Of a DNA stretch of 64,000 nt, positions 18,662 to 27,290 are shown one piece after another. Origin of the DNA: Butyrivibrio sp. YAB3001. GTDB taxonomy: Bacteria > Bacillota > Clostridia > Lachnospirales > Lachnospiraceae. The position numbers and the translations under genes are program-made. The notes under the pieces are model-generated. The model ran no database searches. It had not been told where the DNA came from and saw nothing but the letters and a program-made list of their open reading frames with translations. Location: positions 430,833 through 494,832 of the forward strand of contig NZ_FOKR01000002.1 of the NCBI RefSeq assembly GCF_900112195.1, written 5' to 3'. Position 1 is the first letter of the stretch; the number at the start of each line of letters is the position of its first letter.

Positions 18662-21370
18662 TCATATATTTTCTAGTCTTTCCGTAACAACATCCATGCT
18701 GCTGCGGCTCATTCTGTAAATTACATCTTCAAGAGTAATAAACTTCTTATTGTGAATGAATTTAAGGTACTTCGGTGTAAATCTCATCTTGATACCCTTG
18801 GGCTCAATTCCGCTGTTAACCTTGGTCTGTATAGTGTCACAGGTATCTGCTGCATCGTGAGCCATGCTCTTACTAAGGATACACAGAAGTGTCCCTGCGG
18901 TCCTTGCAAGTCCCTCAATATTCGGGTCATCTGAAACGTCAAGTGACTGAAGCGCTCCAACAGACCACTTTTTGAGATTACGGTAAATGCCGTATTCAAG
19001 GTCAAGCTCAACCAGTTTTTCATTGATGTTGTCGTAGAGCCACACTTCATTTCCCTTTACAAACATATCACTTACCTGGAAAAGATTTCCCTCAAACGGG
19101 AACTTTATCCCGGCAGCATCACATCCTGTAAGAAGTATATTTGAATTAACATTACTTACTCTTGTCTCGTTTTCAAACTCATCTTCATCTATTGTAAAAT
19201 TGGGCTCCTGAATCTCTTCAAGATTTGGCTCTTCGCTCTTTACTTGCTCTTCAAAGTTTTTTTGCATATCAGGCGTAAGCTCTTCAAGCTCATCTTCCAT
19301 GCCCTTTTTCTCAGATATCCGTTTTCTCTCCTCATGCCTTATCATGTATGAGCCAAAGCCCGGAGTCTGAACCGTAAACCTGTCAGTATTGCACTCTTCA
19401 AAAGGCCCTGCCACAGGGAAAATACCTCTTTTTCTCCCAAAGTAATCCCTGTCAAAAACAATCTCTGTCCCATCCGGATTCTCAAATCTCTGTTCAGGCT
19501 CAAATGCAGTTCCAAGTACTTCTGAGTTTACCATAGTTGCGATGTTTCTTGGAAGATATTCGTAAAGATTCGTATGAAGAGTATATCTTCCGCCGTCTTC
19601 TGCAACATAAAAGCTTATCTTGTGATCCAGGTCCACATGGCATTTCTCGTTCTCACAAGGCCTTGCTCCGTTAAAATAAGCATTTCCAGCCATATAAACA
19701 GGCAAATGGTCATAGTAGTGATCCTTTGAGCCGTTTTCAGAATTATTTCCATTCTGGAATGTCTTAAAATACTCGGCAGCAGAAGGATAGCTATTATACG
19801 GGCAGGTTCCACAGATAAAATTATTCATATCTATAGTATCAAGATTCCTTGCCACGCAATAGTCCAAAAGATCAGGTCTGACTGTCTTTTGAACAAAAAT
19901 ATTATTATAAAATCTTGCATCTCCGTGAAGAATTGTCATAAATCCCGCTATCTTAGTTGAGTGTGGGACATGGTACGGAGTATATCTGTCAGAAGCAAAC
20001 CTCTTGCTTCCGTTGTCTGTGCCCTTTCCTACATAGGTAAAAGAACCTGCGATTATATTATGTACAAATGCAATTCCCTGAGTGCTGATCCTGCATGCAA
20101 TATCCGACAAAAGAAGGTTATGATCAATCAGTGTAGGTCCATGGGATACCTCAATAAAAATATCTTCGCCAAGAGATAATCCCGAATCAATAACTGTCCC
20201 TACAGGTGGAACGTTGTCATGCAAAAAATTCTGAGTAACCCTGCTTCCCTGAGCTTCCCAGTCAAGCCATATTCCGCGGGTGCAGTGATCGATGTGATTT
20301 CTCCTTATCACTGTATCAATGGCAGCATGAAGCTTGATGCCTCCTATCTCTGCTCCCGCAAGATTATGCTTATTATTTATATGATGAATATGATTATCTT
20401 CTATTATACTGAAAGCACCGCCCATGTGTCCGACAATTCCGGTCTGTCCACAATCATGGATATCGCAGCGTCTTACTATGTGTGAGCCCACTGTTTCTTT
20501 ATCCCAGCCTTCATTGACAGCCTGGCAGACAGTCTCTCTCTGAGTCTGAGTTCCGTCTTTTACCTTAAACTGGCTCCACTTATTGTTATTCCCCTTCTGG
20601 TAATACTTGCCAAGAGAAATTCCGCTGCACTTGGATTCAGAGATATCGCAGTCTTCAATTATCCAGCCCTTAGACCAGTTTGGACCTATCATGCCTTCCT
20701 GAACTGCAGTAGGAGGCGCCCACTGCGTAGCTGCGCATCTTATGCTAAAACCGGAAACCGTAATATAATCAAGCCCTGTCTTTTCCGGATAAAAGCAGGC
20801 TTTTCTCACAGATAATTCAACATTTTCTTCATTAGGATTCTTGTCCCCGAAGTTTGCATAGATAACCGTCTGATTGTTTTCCTGCGCCGTGTACCAGACG
20901 AACTCTGTAAACTCAGGATTCCAGGAACGATTATCCTTCTGAGGATGCATACAATTACCAATATCAAAAACCTCATACATCGATCTGCCGTTCAAAAAGA
21001 TATCACCGGTATGAGGCGCATTTTCAGAATTTGCCAGCCAGTCCCCCTTGACAGTATCAACATAAGGGTTGTAGCTTCCAAAAAATTCATTGGGTATTCT
21101 TACCCTGTAGATATTCTCAAAAGCTTCCCAGTTCTTAAGTTCCTCTGCTCCTGAGATAACAGCTTCTGATCTTGTGGTGCTGATAAATGAAATACGTTTG
21201 TCCTGCGTCCCGGAATTAACAGGTCTAACCCATTCTCTGTAAACGCCCGGTCCTACAAAAACTGTATCCCCCGCTCTGGCAATCTGGGCTGCTTCCTGGA
21301 TTGTCTTAAAAGGATGTCCAACGGTTCCATCGCCGCTTCTAAGCACATTCCCTGCTACATAAATCTGCAT
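18662..21370 (-). CDS. GH120 beta-xylosidase with an extra C-terminal domain
   Basis: A right-handed beta-helix glycosidase that releases xylose from xylooligosaccharides. The N-terminal DUF1565-like part reads GDGTVGHPFKTIQEAAQIA, followed by family blocks AATQWAPPTA, GMIGPNWSKGWIIEDCDI, GIVGHMGGAFS and EIGGIKLHAAIDT. The two residues known as nucleophile and acid/base in Thermoanaerobacterium XylC correspond to Asp in GIWLDWEAQGSR and Glu in FIEVSHGP; both are kept, with a longer loop between them. No signal peptide, so it works on imported oligosaccharides. The xylosidase ends near residue 675. A further 220 residues with an acidic linker and a domain I do not recognise follow. The ATG has AGGAGGGG upstream. 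First gene of a four-gene operon. Confidence 0.9.
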   Translation of the reverse strand: MQIYVAGNVLRSGDGTVGHPFKTIQEAAQIARAGDTVFVGPGVYREWVRPVNSGTQDKRISFISTTRSEAVISGAEELKNWEAFENIYRVRIPNEFFGSYNPYVDTVKGDWLANSENAPHTGDIFLNGRSMYEVFDIGNCMHPQKDNRSWNPEFTEFVWYTAQENNQTVIYANFGDKNPNEENVELSVRKACFYPEKTGLDYITVSGFSIRCAATQWAPPTAVQEGMIGPNWSKGWIIEDCDISESKCSGISLGKYYQKGNNNKWSQFKVKDGTQTQRETVCQAVNEGWDKETVGSHIVRRCDIHDCGQTGIVGHMGGAFSIIEDNHIHHINNKHNLAGAEIGGIKLHAAIDTVIRRNHIDHCTRGIWLDWEAQGSRVTQNFLHDNVPPVGTVIDSGLSLGEDIFIEVSHGPTLIDHNLLLSDIACRISTQGIAFVHNIIAGSFTYVGKGTDNGSKRFASDRYTPYHVPHSTKIAGFMTILHGDARFYNNIFVQKTVRPDLLDYCVARNLDTIDMNNFICGTCPYNSYPSAAEYFKTFQNGNNSENGSKDHYYDHLPVYMAGNAYFNGARPCENEKCHVDLDHKISFYVAEDGGRYTLHTNLYEYLPRNIATMVNSEVLGTAFEPEQRFENPDGTEIVFDRDYFGRKRGIFPVAGPFEECNTDRFTVQTPGFGSYMIRHEERKRISEKKGMEDELEELTPDMQKNFEEQVKSEEPNLEEIQEPNFTIDEDEFENETRVSNVNSNILLTGCDAAGIKFPFEGNLFQVSDMFVKGNEVWLYDNINEKLVELDLEYGIYRNLKKWSVGALQSLDVSDDPNIEGLARTAGTLLCILSKSMAHDAADTCDTIQTKVNSGIEPKGIKMRFTPKYLKFIHNKKFITLEDVIYRMSRSSMDVVTERLENI

Positions 21371-21509
21371 AATATCCCCTCCTTGCACAAAAAGCCTGTA
21401 TCAATTTATAATGAATCTTGTGGCAGTATCAAAAGGTCATGCTGAAATTTTGGCCTATAAATAAATTATATCATGTTTTTATTCTTATAATTCTTGAAGA
21501 GGTGTAACA

Positions 21510-21602
21510 ATGGGAAGAATGAAATTCATTTATGCAATAGCAATTTTAGCCGGTTTTATCCTTGCCGGCCTTCTTGTAAGTCTTATTGGAAAAGTAATGT
21601 AA
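21510..21602 (+). CDS. 30-residue single-span membrane peptide
   Basis: A small gene MGRMKFIYAIAILAGFILAG and ten more residues, with one hydrophobic helix after a basic N-terminus. It has GAAGAGGTG eight bases before the ATG and ends directly at a bidirectional terminator. It sits alone between the GH120 and GGDEF genes on the opposite strand. The form resembles small membrane modulators or type I toxin peptides, though no antisense RNA was identified. Confidence 0.55.
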   Translation: MGRMKFIYAIAILAGFILAGLLVSLIGKVM

Positions 21603-21627
21603 AAAACGCCGACATCAGCCGGCGTTT
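21603..21627 (-). terminator. Bidirectional terminator, overlapping the GGDEF stop codon
   Basis: AAACGCCG and CGGCGTTT pair around a short loop, with T6 on the minus strand after the cyclase gene and A/T-rich sequence on the plus strand after the 30-residue gene. Confidence 0.85.
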
Positions 21628-22766
21628 AATTTCTTTTGTTTGTGAAGGTCTAAATCTGCTCTGGCAATGAATGCCTGCATTGAAATAGGCTCTTCATAGT
21701 CGTACTGGGCTATGCCAACGCTCACTGATAGTGGATACTGTACATTGTTATCATTTATGAGACGTCTCACATTATTCTTGATCTGATCCGCCAGCCATGT
21801 TGCTTCTGCTCTATAAGCCATTTCCGCAACAATCACAAATTCATCTCCACCATATCTGGAAACAAAAAATCTGCTCCTTGGTCCCTGACATGCATTTTTG
21901 ATTGCGCCTGATATTCTGACAAGCGCTCTGTCGCCTTCACTTCGTCCATAACCGTCATTTATGCTCTTTAGCTTATCGACATCAACCATTAAGAGAAAAA
22001 GAGCAAGCCCCGGTTCAGGAACTCTCATTTTCTGTGCAAGGTACTTGTACATCTGATTCTTATTGTTGATCTGAGTCAGCGGATCAAGTGAAATAAGGTT
22101 ATCCTGAATTGAAGTATAAATGTAAAAAACCGCTGCTACTGCCCCATAACATAAAAATGGGATTCTCCAGTAAATTGCCTGTAAAAGTCCAAGGACTACA
22201 GGTGCAACAGGAAATACACCAATCATAAAGTAAAGATTTCTCTCTGCGTATTTTTCTTTTGAAAAAGCTCTGACAAAAGCTTTAACTGATGCCGCTATCA
22301 TATACGCAAATGGCACAATTATAAGTAATATATACAGTTTGCCATTTACAAGATTATTATTGTCATCAACGTAAAAAACAAGTCCTGTCCTGTAGGCTGT
22401 TACACAAAGGACTGTAGATAGCCACACCGGAATACTGAGTATAAGCTTCATCGGATCATTTTCCACAGCTTTGTCATTTTGCATTGCCTCTGACAAAAGG
22501 AACCATTGATATGATGCTACATTTAGTAAAACATATGTAAATACATTTGAAAGATAAAGAAGCGGCTTCGTAGATACTATTATGCCCCCATCTACTACCG
22601 CCCAAAAAATCTCTGCTGCGAAATAAAGGATAAGTACAAAAACAAGATTACCAAGATATACCTGAGATAATTGTTTATTTACACCATGATATATTTTAAA
22701 AAGAACTATCCCCAAAAGGAAAGCACATGCCAGATATGCTTCCACATAAAAATATACGTAGTTCAA
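21615..22766 (-). CDS. Membrane diguanylate cyclase (GGDEF)
   Basis: A protein of about 383 residues with about eight N-terminal hydrophobic segments (to residue 210) and a C-terminal GGDEF domain. The catalytic region reads VDVDKLKSINDGYGRSEGD and SRYGGDEFVIV, so both the metal-binding Asp and active loop are intact; no RxxD inhibitory site is present. It should make cyclic di-GMP in response to an unknown membrane signal. The start chosen is TTG (TTGAACTACG), seven bases after GGGAGG; a further in-frame TTG nine codons upstream lies before this ribosome site. It begins a run of cyclic-di-GMP genes on the same strand, ending at 26138. Confidence 0.87.
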   Translation of the reverse strand: MNYVYFYVEAYLACAFLLGIVLFKIYHGVNKQLSQVYLGNLVFVLILYFAAEIFWAVVDGGIIVSTKPLLYLSNVFTYVLLNVASYQWFLLSEAMQNDKAVENDPMKLILSIPVWLSTVLCVTAYRTGLVFYVDDNNNLVNGKLYILLIIVPFAYMIAASVKAFVRAFSKEKYAERNLYFMIGVFPVAPVVLGLLQAIYWRIPFLCYGAVAAVFYIYTSIQDNLISLDPLTQINNKNQMYKYLAQKMRVPEPGLALFLLMVDVDKLKSINDGYGRSEGDRALVRISGAIKNACQGPRSRFFVSRYGGDEFVIVAEMAYRAEATWLADQIKNNVRRLINDNNVQYPLSVSVGIAQYDYEEPISMQAFIARADLDLHKQKKLNAG

Positions 22767-22885
22767 AGCCGGTCCTCCCAGTAGAATTATCAAGTCGTAA
22801 AAACAATTTTAACATCAAAATAATTTTACGTGTTGCTATTTTTACAAATTTTATACATTCTTAATAAATACTGGGAAAAGAATCT

Positions 22886-23158
22886 CTATGCCCCACCGGA
22901 TATGGCTTTCAGCGCCTCAAATTCTGATTCATAGACGCCTCCCATAGCCTGCAGATCTTCCCATGCGTACCAGGCTCCGCTAAGCTGCACCCCTCTTATG
23001 GAAATATCTGTGACAATAACCTGAAAAGGCTTGTGGTTAACCACAATATATGCAGTCCGGTTCAATCCAAATGGCATAACAAAGATATGTCCGGTATCAA
23101 TCAGATGATTGATCTGATCAAGTGTAAAATTTTTGCTTAATGGCTGTGTTCTCAACAT
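22886..23158 (-). CDS. Small protein within the cyclic-di-GMP gene block
   Basis: A 90-residue soluble protein, beginning MLRTQPLSKNFTLDQINHLI and ending KAISGGA. The centre (VMPFGLNRTAYIVVNHKPFQ then VIVTDISIRGVQLSGAWYAW) is predicted mostly beta. It lies 21 bp after the PAS-GGDEF gene on the same strand and before the membrane GGDEF gene, so co-transcription is likely. I do not recognise a family; an accessory role in this signalling block is inferred from position alone. Confidence 0.6.
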   Translation of the reverse strand: MLRTQPLSKNFTLDQINHLIDTGHIFVMPFGLNRTAYIVVNHKPFQVIVTDISIRGVQLSGAWYAWEDLQAMGGVYESEFEALKAISGGA

Positions 23159-23179
23159 AGTATCGATTCCATTCTTTTA

Positions 23180-24478
23180 TTACTGCTTTTGGTAAATACT
23201 AAATCTCGCCTTGCCAAGCTTCTTGGATTCATAAAGAGCTTCATCCGCAAGCTTATAAAGTTCCTGGAAATCCCACCCATTATCCGGGCAAAGCACTATA
23301 CCAATGGAAACAGAAAAAACTTTCTTTAATTCCTCATTAGTACATTCTTTTAATATTTCTTTCTGAACCTTTTCCGCCATAGATACTGCGTCATGAGTTT
23401 CCTTAATATCCCCCATAAAAATCATAAACTCATCGCCGCCGATTCTGCCAACTACATCCATTCCCTTAAAGTTTCTAAGAAGAACTTTACCTATAAGAGA
23501 AAGCGCCTCATCACCCGTAGCATGTCCAAGTGTATCATTGACGTTTTTGAAATCATCCACATCCAATAGGATGAGCGCGCCCTTTTTCTCATTTTCCTCA
23601 AGGAATAAAAGATTCTTTGTAATCAGTTCCTCTGTCACGCCCTTGTTAAGAAGTCCTGTCAGCGAATCCTTATCCGCCCTAAGCTTAAGCTCTATCTCCT
23701 GAAGCTTTTGTTCATGGATATCCGAGATAAGCCCCAGCACATGGGTTACATACCCCTCTACTCCAAGAACGCTCATAATATTGCATTTATACCATCTGTA
23801 TTCCTGCTTCTTTTTGGAAAAAGGCGATGCTACCCTGCACTCGAAGGAGTCCTGCATAGGTCTTTTCATCGCAATCTTTACTGCGTTTTTAAACATTTCC
23901 AGGTCATCGGGATGTATGCCTGAGTTCTGATATCGCTCGCTGAACCTGTCAACAAGCATGTTTCCTGATTCCATCCAACTTTTTCCGGTTCTTATCTCAC
24001 ATACATCATTTCTGACGTTGTAGTCAAAATTAATGCCGATATCCATAAGCTTGTTCATAAACTCATACTGAGTCATAAACTCTTCTTCAATGGATTTCTT
24101 TTCTGTAATATCCGTGATCGCGCAGACTATGGTGTTGATACTTCCTTTTCTCTCATAAAGATTTCCTCTTATCGCGATCCAGGATAGCTGACCATCTAGA
24201 GTAACATATCTGAACTCAACTTCTACCGAGCCGTTATCGCTTATTACATCTTTGATCCATTGCTGTATAAGCGGCATGTCATCCGGAATAACCGTCTTCA
24301 TTGCATTAGTAAGAAGCATCATTCCGGCAGGCTTCGTCACTGACAGCATTCTAAAAAAACCATCATTAACATAAAGAAAGTTATACTTGCAAGTATCAAC
24401 ATCGTAATAAAATACGCATATTCCACCTATGTAATTATCAAGAATCTGTCCAATCTGTTCAGAATCAAATTCTTTCAT
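23180..24478 (-). CDS. PAS-PAS-GGDEF diguanylate cyclase
   Basis: A 432-residue cytoplasmic protein without membrane helices. The N-terminal PAS fold (about 10-130) shows FLYVNDGFFRMLSV and ends with the PAC signature IVCAITDITEKK. A second PAS-like segment covers about 140-265 (VTHVLGLISDIHEQK). The GGDEF domain (270-430) has DVDDFKNVNDTLGHATGDEA and the intact GRIGGDEFMIF. The inhibitory-site position holds KGMD instead of RxxD. It starts right at the end of the GGDEF-EAL gene with a weak ribosome site, so translational coupling is likely. Cyclic-di-GMP synthesis under control of a small ligand or redox signal is expected. Confidence 0.88.
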   Translation of the reverse strand: MKEFDSEQIGQILDNYIGGICVFYYDVDTCKYNFLYVNDGFFRMLSVTKPAGMMLLTNAMKTVIPDDMPLIQQWIKDVISDNGSVEVEFRYVTLDGQLSWIAIRGNLYERKGSINTIVCAITDITEKKSIEEEFMTQYEFMNKLMDIGINFDYNVRNDVCEIRTGKSWMESGNMLVDRFSERYQNSGIHPDDLEMFKNAVKIAMKRPMQDSFECRVASPFSKKKQEYRWYKCNIMSVLGVEGYVTHVLGLISDIHEQKLQEIELKLRADKDSLTGLLNKGVTEELITKNLLFLEENEKKGALILLDVDDFKNVNDTLGHATGDEALSLIGKVLLRNFKGMDVVGRIGGDEFMIFMGDIKETHDAVSMAEKVQKEILKECTNEELKKVFSVSIGIVLCPDNGWDFQELYKLADEALYESKKLGKARFSIYQKQ

Positions 24479-24479
24479 A

Positions 24480-26138
24480 TCACTTTATCTTTCTGTCAAA
24501 TAGTGGCAATTCCACATATTCCTCGATGGAAACAGGTTGTGAATATAAAAAGCCCTGGAAAAATGCTGTGTCATAATCTGAAAGGATATCCCGCATCTGC
24601 GCCGATTCAATACCCTCAACTGTAGTTGTAACTCCGACATCCTTTGCACATTTTATGATCGCGCTTGCCACAATCTTTTTTCTCTCATCATTTTCAATGC
24701 CTTTAACAAAAGATTTATCAATCTTTATCCCGCTTACCGGAAGTGAAAGAAGAAGTTCCAGCGCTGAGAATCCGGTTCCGAAATCATCGATAAAAGCACC
24801 TATTCCATTTGATTTAAAGAAAATAATCTCATTGCGTAAAAAATTCTTATCAAGAAACCTGCATTTCTCAGTAAGTTCAAGGAAAAGTCTGTCAACCGGG
24901 AAATCAAGGTCTCTTACTATTTTCATAAAGTCTTTTCTAAAATTCTGACGTTCAAGCTGCATGTATGAAACATTTATGCTAAGCGAAATCTCAGGATATT
25001 TAGGAAGGACTATTTCTTTCCACAATTTCATCGCTGTCCTGAAAATCCATAACCCAAGGTCATAAAATATAGGATCATCCTCAAGCCATGCTATAAAATC
25101 TTCAGGAGGAACACTTCCAAAAGGATCCTTACTCCATCTCACAAGAGCCTCTGCGCCTTTAACTTCCTCATTAACTGAATCCACTATAGGCTGAAATACC
25201 AGCGAAAATCCCTGACATCCATTATTGATACTGTTTCTAAGCGCATTTATAAGTACAATTCTTTCATGGTTTTTATCAAGGTTACTTATGCTGAACACCT
25301 GAAGCTCGCCATGCTTTTCTTTCATGGATTCTCCAAGTCCTCTTATACCGTTGGTATAAACCGCCCTTTCATCGACATTGAAATTTACAACCTCAGTGTA
25401 TGAACCTCCAAGAACCAATGTCACATCAATACCATCTATTTTTATGCCATGCCTTCCATACTCTACGAGTTCTTCGAATACCTGTTTCATCAGTTTAAAT
25501 GAAAGCTCTGAGGAAACCAACGCAAATTTGGTTCCTCCGGCCTGGAAGGCCTCAGCCTCCGGATAATCAAAAAGGTGGTTTGCAAACTCTTTTAATACCT
25601 TATTTCCAAAATCGTATCCGTAAACATTATTGATCTCAGTAAAATTAAGGATACCGATAAACAGTACATTGTACTTCTGCTTTGCTTCCCTGTTTTCTCT
25701 TAGTACATCCAACAGTTTTTCTTTTGTAAAAAGACCTGTCACTGCATCAAATTCATTGGCAATACCATGATTATCAATGGTTCCCACAAAATATAATGGA
25801 TTTCCATTTTCATCATTTATCGTCGAGCCAAAACAGCTGCAGACAACATATTCACCATCAGCATCCTTCGCCCTGTAGACCATATCATGCATCTGCGTTT
25901 TTCCGGAAAAGACATCTGCAATATCCTGGATAAAACGTTCCCTGTCATCAGGATGGATGTGTTCTCCCCAAATAACCCCGCCGCCAACCATTATGTCTGA
26001 AGGAAGCCCCATCTGCTCAACCATATTTTTCGAACCCTTCCATATATCCTGCTGTATATCACACACAAAGATATATCTATTCTTTGACGACTGTGCCAAA
26101 GCATCAAAAAACTTACTAAGCAGCATCATATTTTCCAT
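24480..26138 (-). CDS. PAS-GGDEF-EAL protein, probable cyclic-di-GMP phosphodiesterase
   Basis: A 552-residue protein: PAS (about 15-115), GGDEF-like (125-280), EAL (295-545). The GGDEF loop has decayed to AGGTKF, so it cannot synthesise cyclic di-GMP but may bind GTP. The EAL domain keeps all key residues: EALVRW, SINVSYMQL, LELTE, IDDFGTGFSALELL, IKIDKSFV, TTVEGIES and FFQGFLYSQPV. It should cut cyclic di-GMP to pGpG. It directly precedes, and is probably co-translated with, the PAS-GGDEF cyclase, so opposing activities are made from one transcript. The start ATG follows GAGG by eight bases; an in-frame GTG three codons earlier overlaps that site. Confidence 0.9.
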   Translation of the reverse strand: MENMMLLSKFFDALAQSSKNRYIFVCDIQQDIWKGSKNMVEQMGLPSDIMVGGGVIWGEHIHPDDRERFIQDIADVFSGKTQMHDMVYRAKDADGEYVVCSCFGSTINDENGNPLYFVGTIDNHGIANEFDAVTGLFTKEKLLDVLRENREAKQKYNVLFIGILNFTEINNVYGYDFGNKVLKEFANHLFDYPEAEAFQAGGTKFALVSSELSFKLMKQVFEELVEYGRHGIKIDGIDVTLVLGGSYTEVVNFNVDERAVYTNGIRGLGESMKEKHGELQVFSISNLDKNHERIVLINALRNSINNGCQGFSLVFQPIVDSVNEEVKGAEALVRWSKDPFGSVPPEDFIAWLEDDPIFYDLGLWIFRTAMKLWKEIVLPKYPEISLSINVSYMQLERQNFRKDFMKIVRDLDFPVDRLFLELTEKCRFLDKNFLRNEIIFFKSNGIGAFIDDFGTGFSALELLLSLPVSGIKIDKSFVKGIENDERKKIVASAIIKCAKDVGVTTTVEGIESAQMRDILSDYDTAFFQGFLYSQPVSIEEYVELPLFDRKIK

Positions 26139-26165
26139 TAGTTTCACCTCAGATTATGGGCATAG

Positions 26166-26212
26166 GCAAAAATACCTGACAGTATATTCTAATTATACTA
26201 TCAGGCTTTTTT
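26166..26212 (-). terminator. Hairpin terminator between yggS and the EAL gene
   Basis: CCTGACAGTAT and ATACTATCAGG pair, with TATTTTTG after it on the minus strand and CTTTTTT on the plus strand. Confidence 0.75.
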
Positions 26213-26302
26213 AGTGTAAATTCGTTTATAGTTATTTAATATTTCGGTATCTTTTCTATTATTAATGATAGAAAAAAGAAAAATTTAGAATTGAAAAATA
26301 TC

Positions 26303-27019
26303 TTATTTTTGAGAATAATCACGTTCTCCGAAAATTCCGGTGCCAACTCTTACAAAGGTTGCCCCCTCTTCAATGGCTATCTGATAATCACCTGTCATTC
26401 CCATGGAAAGAGTATCCATGGAAACTCCTTCTATATTAAGTGCATTTATCTCATCCTTTAACTGGCGAAGTCCTCTGAAGTACTGTCTATTGCTTTCAGG
26501 TTCTGTAGTGTAAGGAGCGATTGTCATAAGTCCTCTAATACGAAGGTGCTTAAGTTCTGAGATTTCTTTTACAAAATCCTTAACTGCTTCCGGTGCAAGG
26601 CCAAACTTGGTATCTTCCCCTGCCATATTCACTTCTATAAGAACATCCATCACAAGATCATGCTTTGCAGCCTGCTTTTCTATCTCATCAGCAAGCTTTC
26701 TGTTATCAACGGAATGAATCATGCAGGCAACCCCGGGCAGATATTTCACTTTATTTGCCTGAAGATGACCAATCATATGCCATGAAAGAGGCTCTTTAAT
26801 CTCAGCAGTCTTATCTCTTATCTCCTGAACCTTGTTCTCACCAAAAACCGTTATACCACAGCTCATTGCTTCTCTGATATCACTGACAGGTTTCGTTTTG
26901 CTGACAGCTATCAAAGTGACTTCTTTCCTGTCTCTTCCTGCCTTTTTGCATGCTTCTTCAATATTTTTTTCTACTATTTTTAAATTTTCTTTTATCATAA
27001 TATCAAACATCTCTCCCAT
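26303..27019 (-). CDS. yggS: YggS-type pyridoxal-phosphate homeostasis protein
   Basis: A 238-residue PLP-binding TIM-barrel protein that buffers pyridoxal phosphate and affects amino-acid metabolism; it has no known catalytic reaction. Family motifs include the PLP lysine in VTLIAVSKTKP, FGENKVQEI, WHMIGHLQANKVKY, GLMTIAPY and LSMGMTGDYQIAIEEGATFV followed by RVGTGIFG. The ATG chosen lies four bases after AAGGAT (MGEMFDIMIKEN); most relatives start about eight residues later. It is monocistronic here, between a PilZ gene on the other strand and a GGDEF-EAL gene. Confidence 0.92.
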   Translation of the reverse strand: MGEMFDIMIKENLKIVEKNIEEACKKAGRDRKEVTLIAVSKTKPVSDIREAMSCGITVFGENKVQEIRDKTAEIKEPLSWHMIGHLQANKVKYLPGVACMIHSVDNRKLADEIEKQAAKHDLVMDVLIEVNMAGEDTKFGLAPEAVKDFVKEISELKHLRIRGLMTIAPYTTEPESNRQYFRGLRQLKDEINALNIEGVSMDTLSMGMTGDYQIAIEEGATFVRVGTGIFGERDYSQK

Positions 27020-27070
27020 CAAATCCTTGATAAAACACTTGTAACATTATATCATATTAATATGATGATA

Positions 27071-27129
27071 GGGTCAAAAGGTCATAATGTATTCATGCTC
27101 GCATGATATACATTATGACTTTGAGACCC
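27071..27129. repeat. Long hairpin of the GGGTCAAAAGGTCA type
   Basis: Bases 27071-27091 (GGGTCAAAAGGTCATAATG...) pair with 27109-27129 (...CATTATGACTTTGAGACCC) with a loop of 17 bases. The same core with mismatches, GGGTCATAAGGTCT, forms the hairpin at 52890-52969. It lies in the divergent region between yggS and the PilZ gene. Confidence 0.65.
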
Positions 27130-27290
27130 GCAAAAACATGAGGAAAAAGCATTTGCGCGGATTCCGAATGTTTTTAGACTCGCGAGAGTTACTTGTAACG
27201 GAGCAAGTCGTATCATCAGGCGATTTAATTTGGCCATTGGTTTACCGTTTCTCTCACAAAGGTTTCGTTTTCAAATTTGGGGGATAATCC

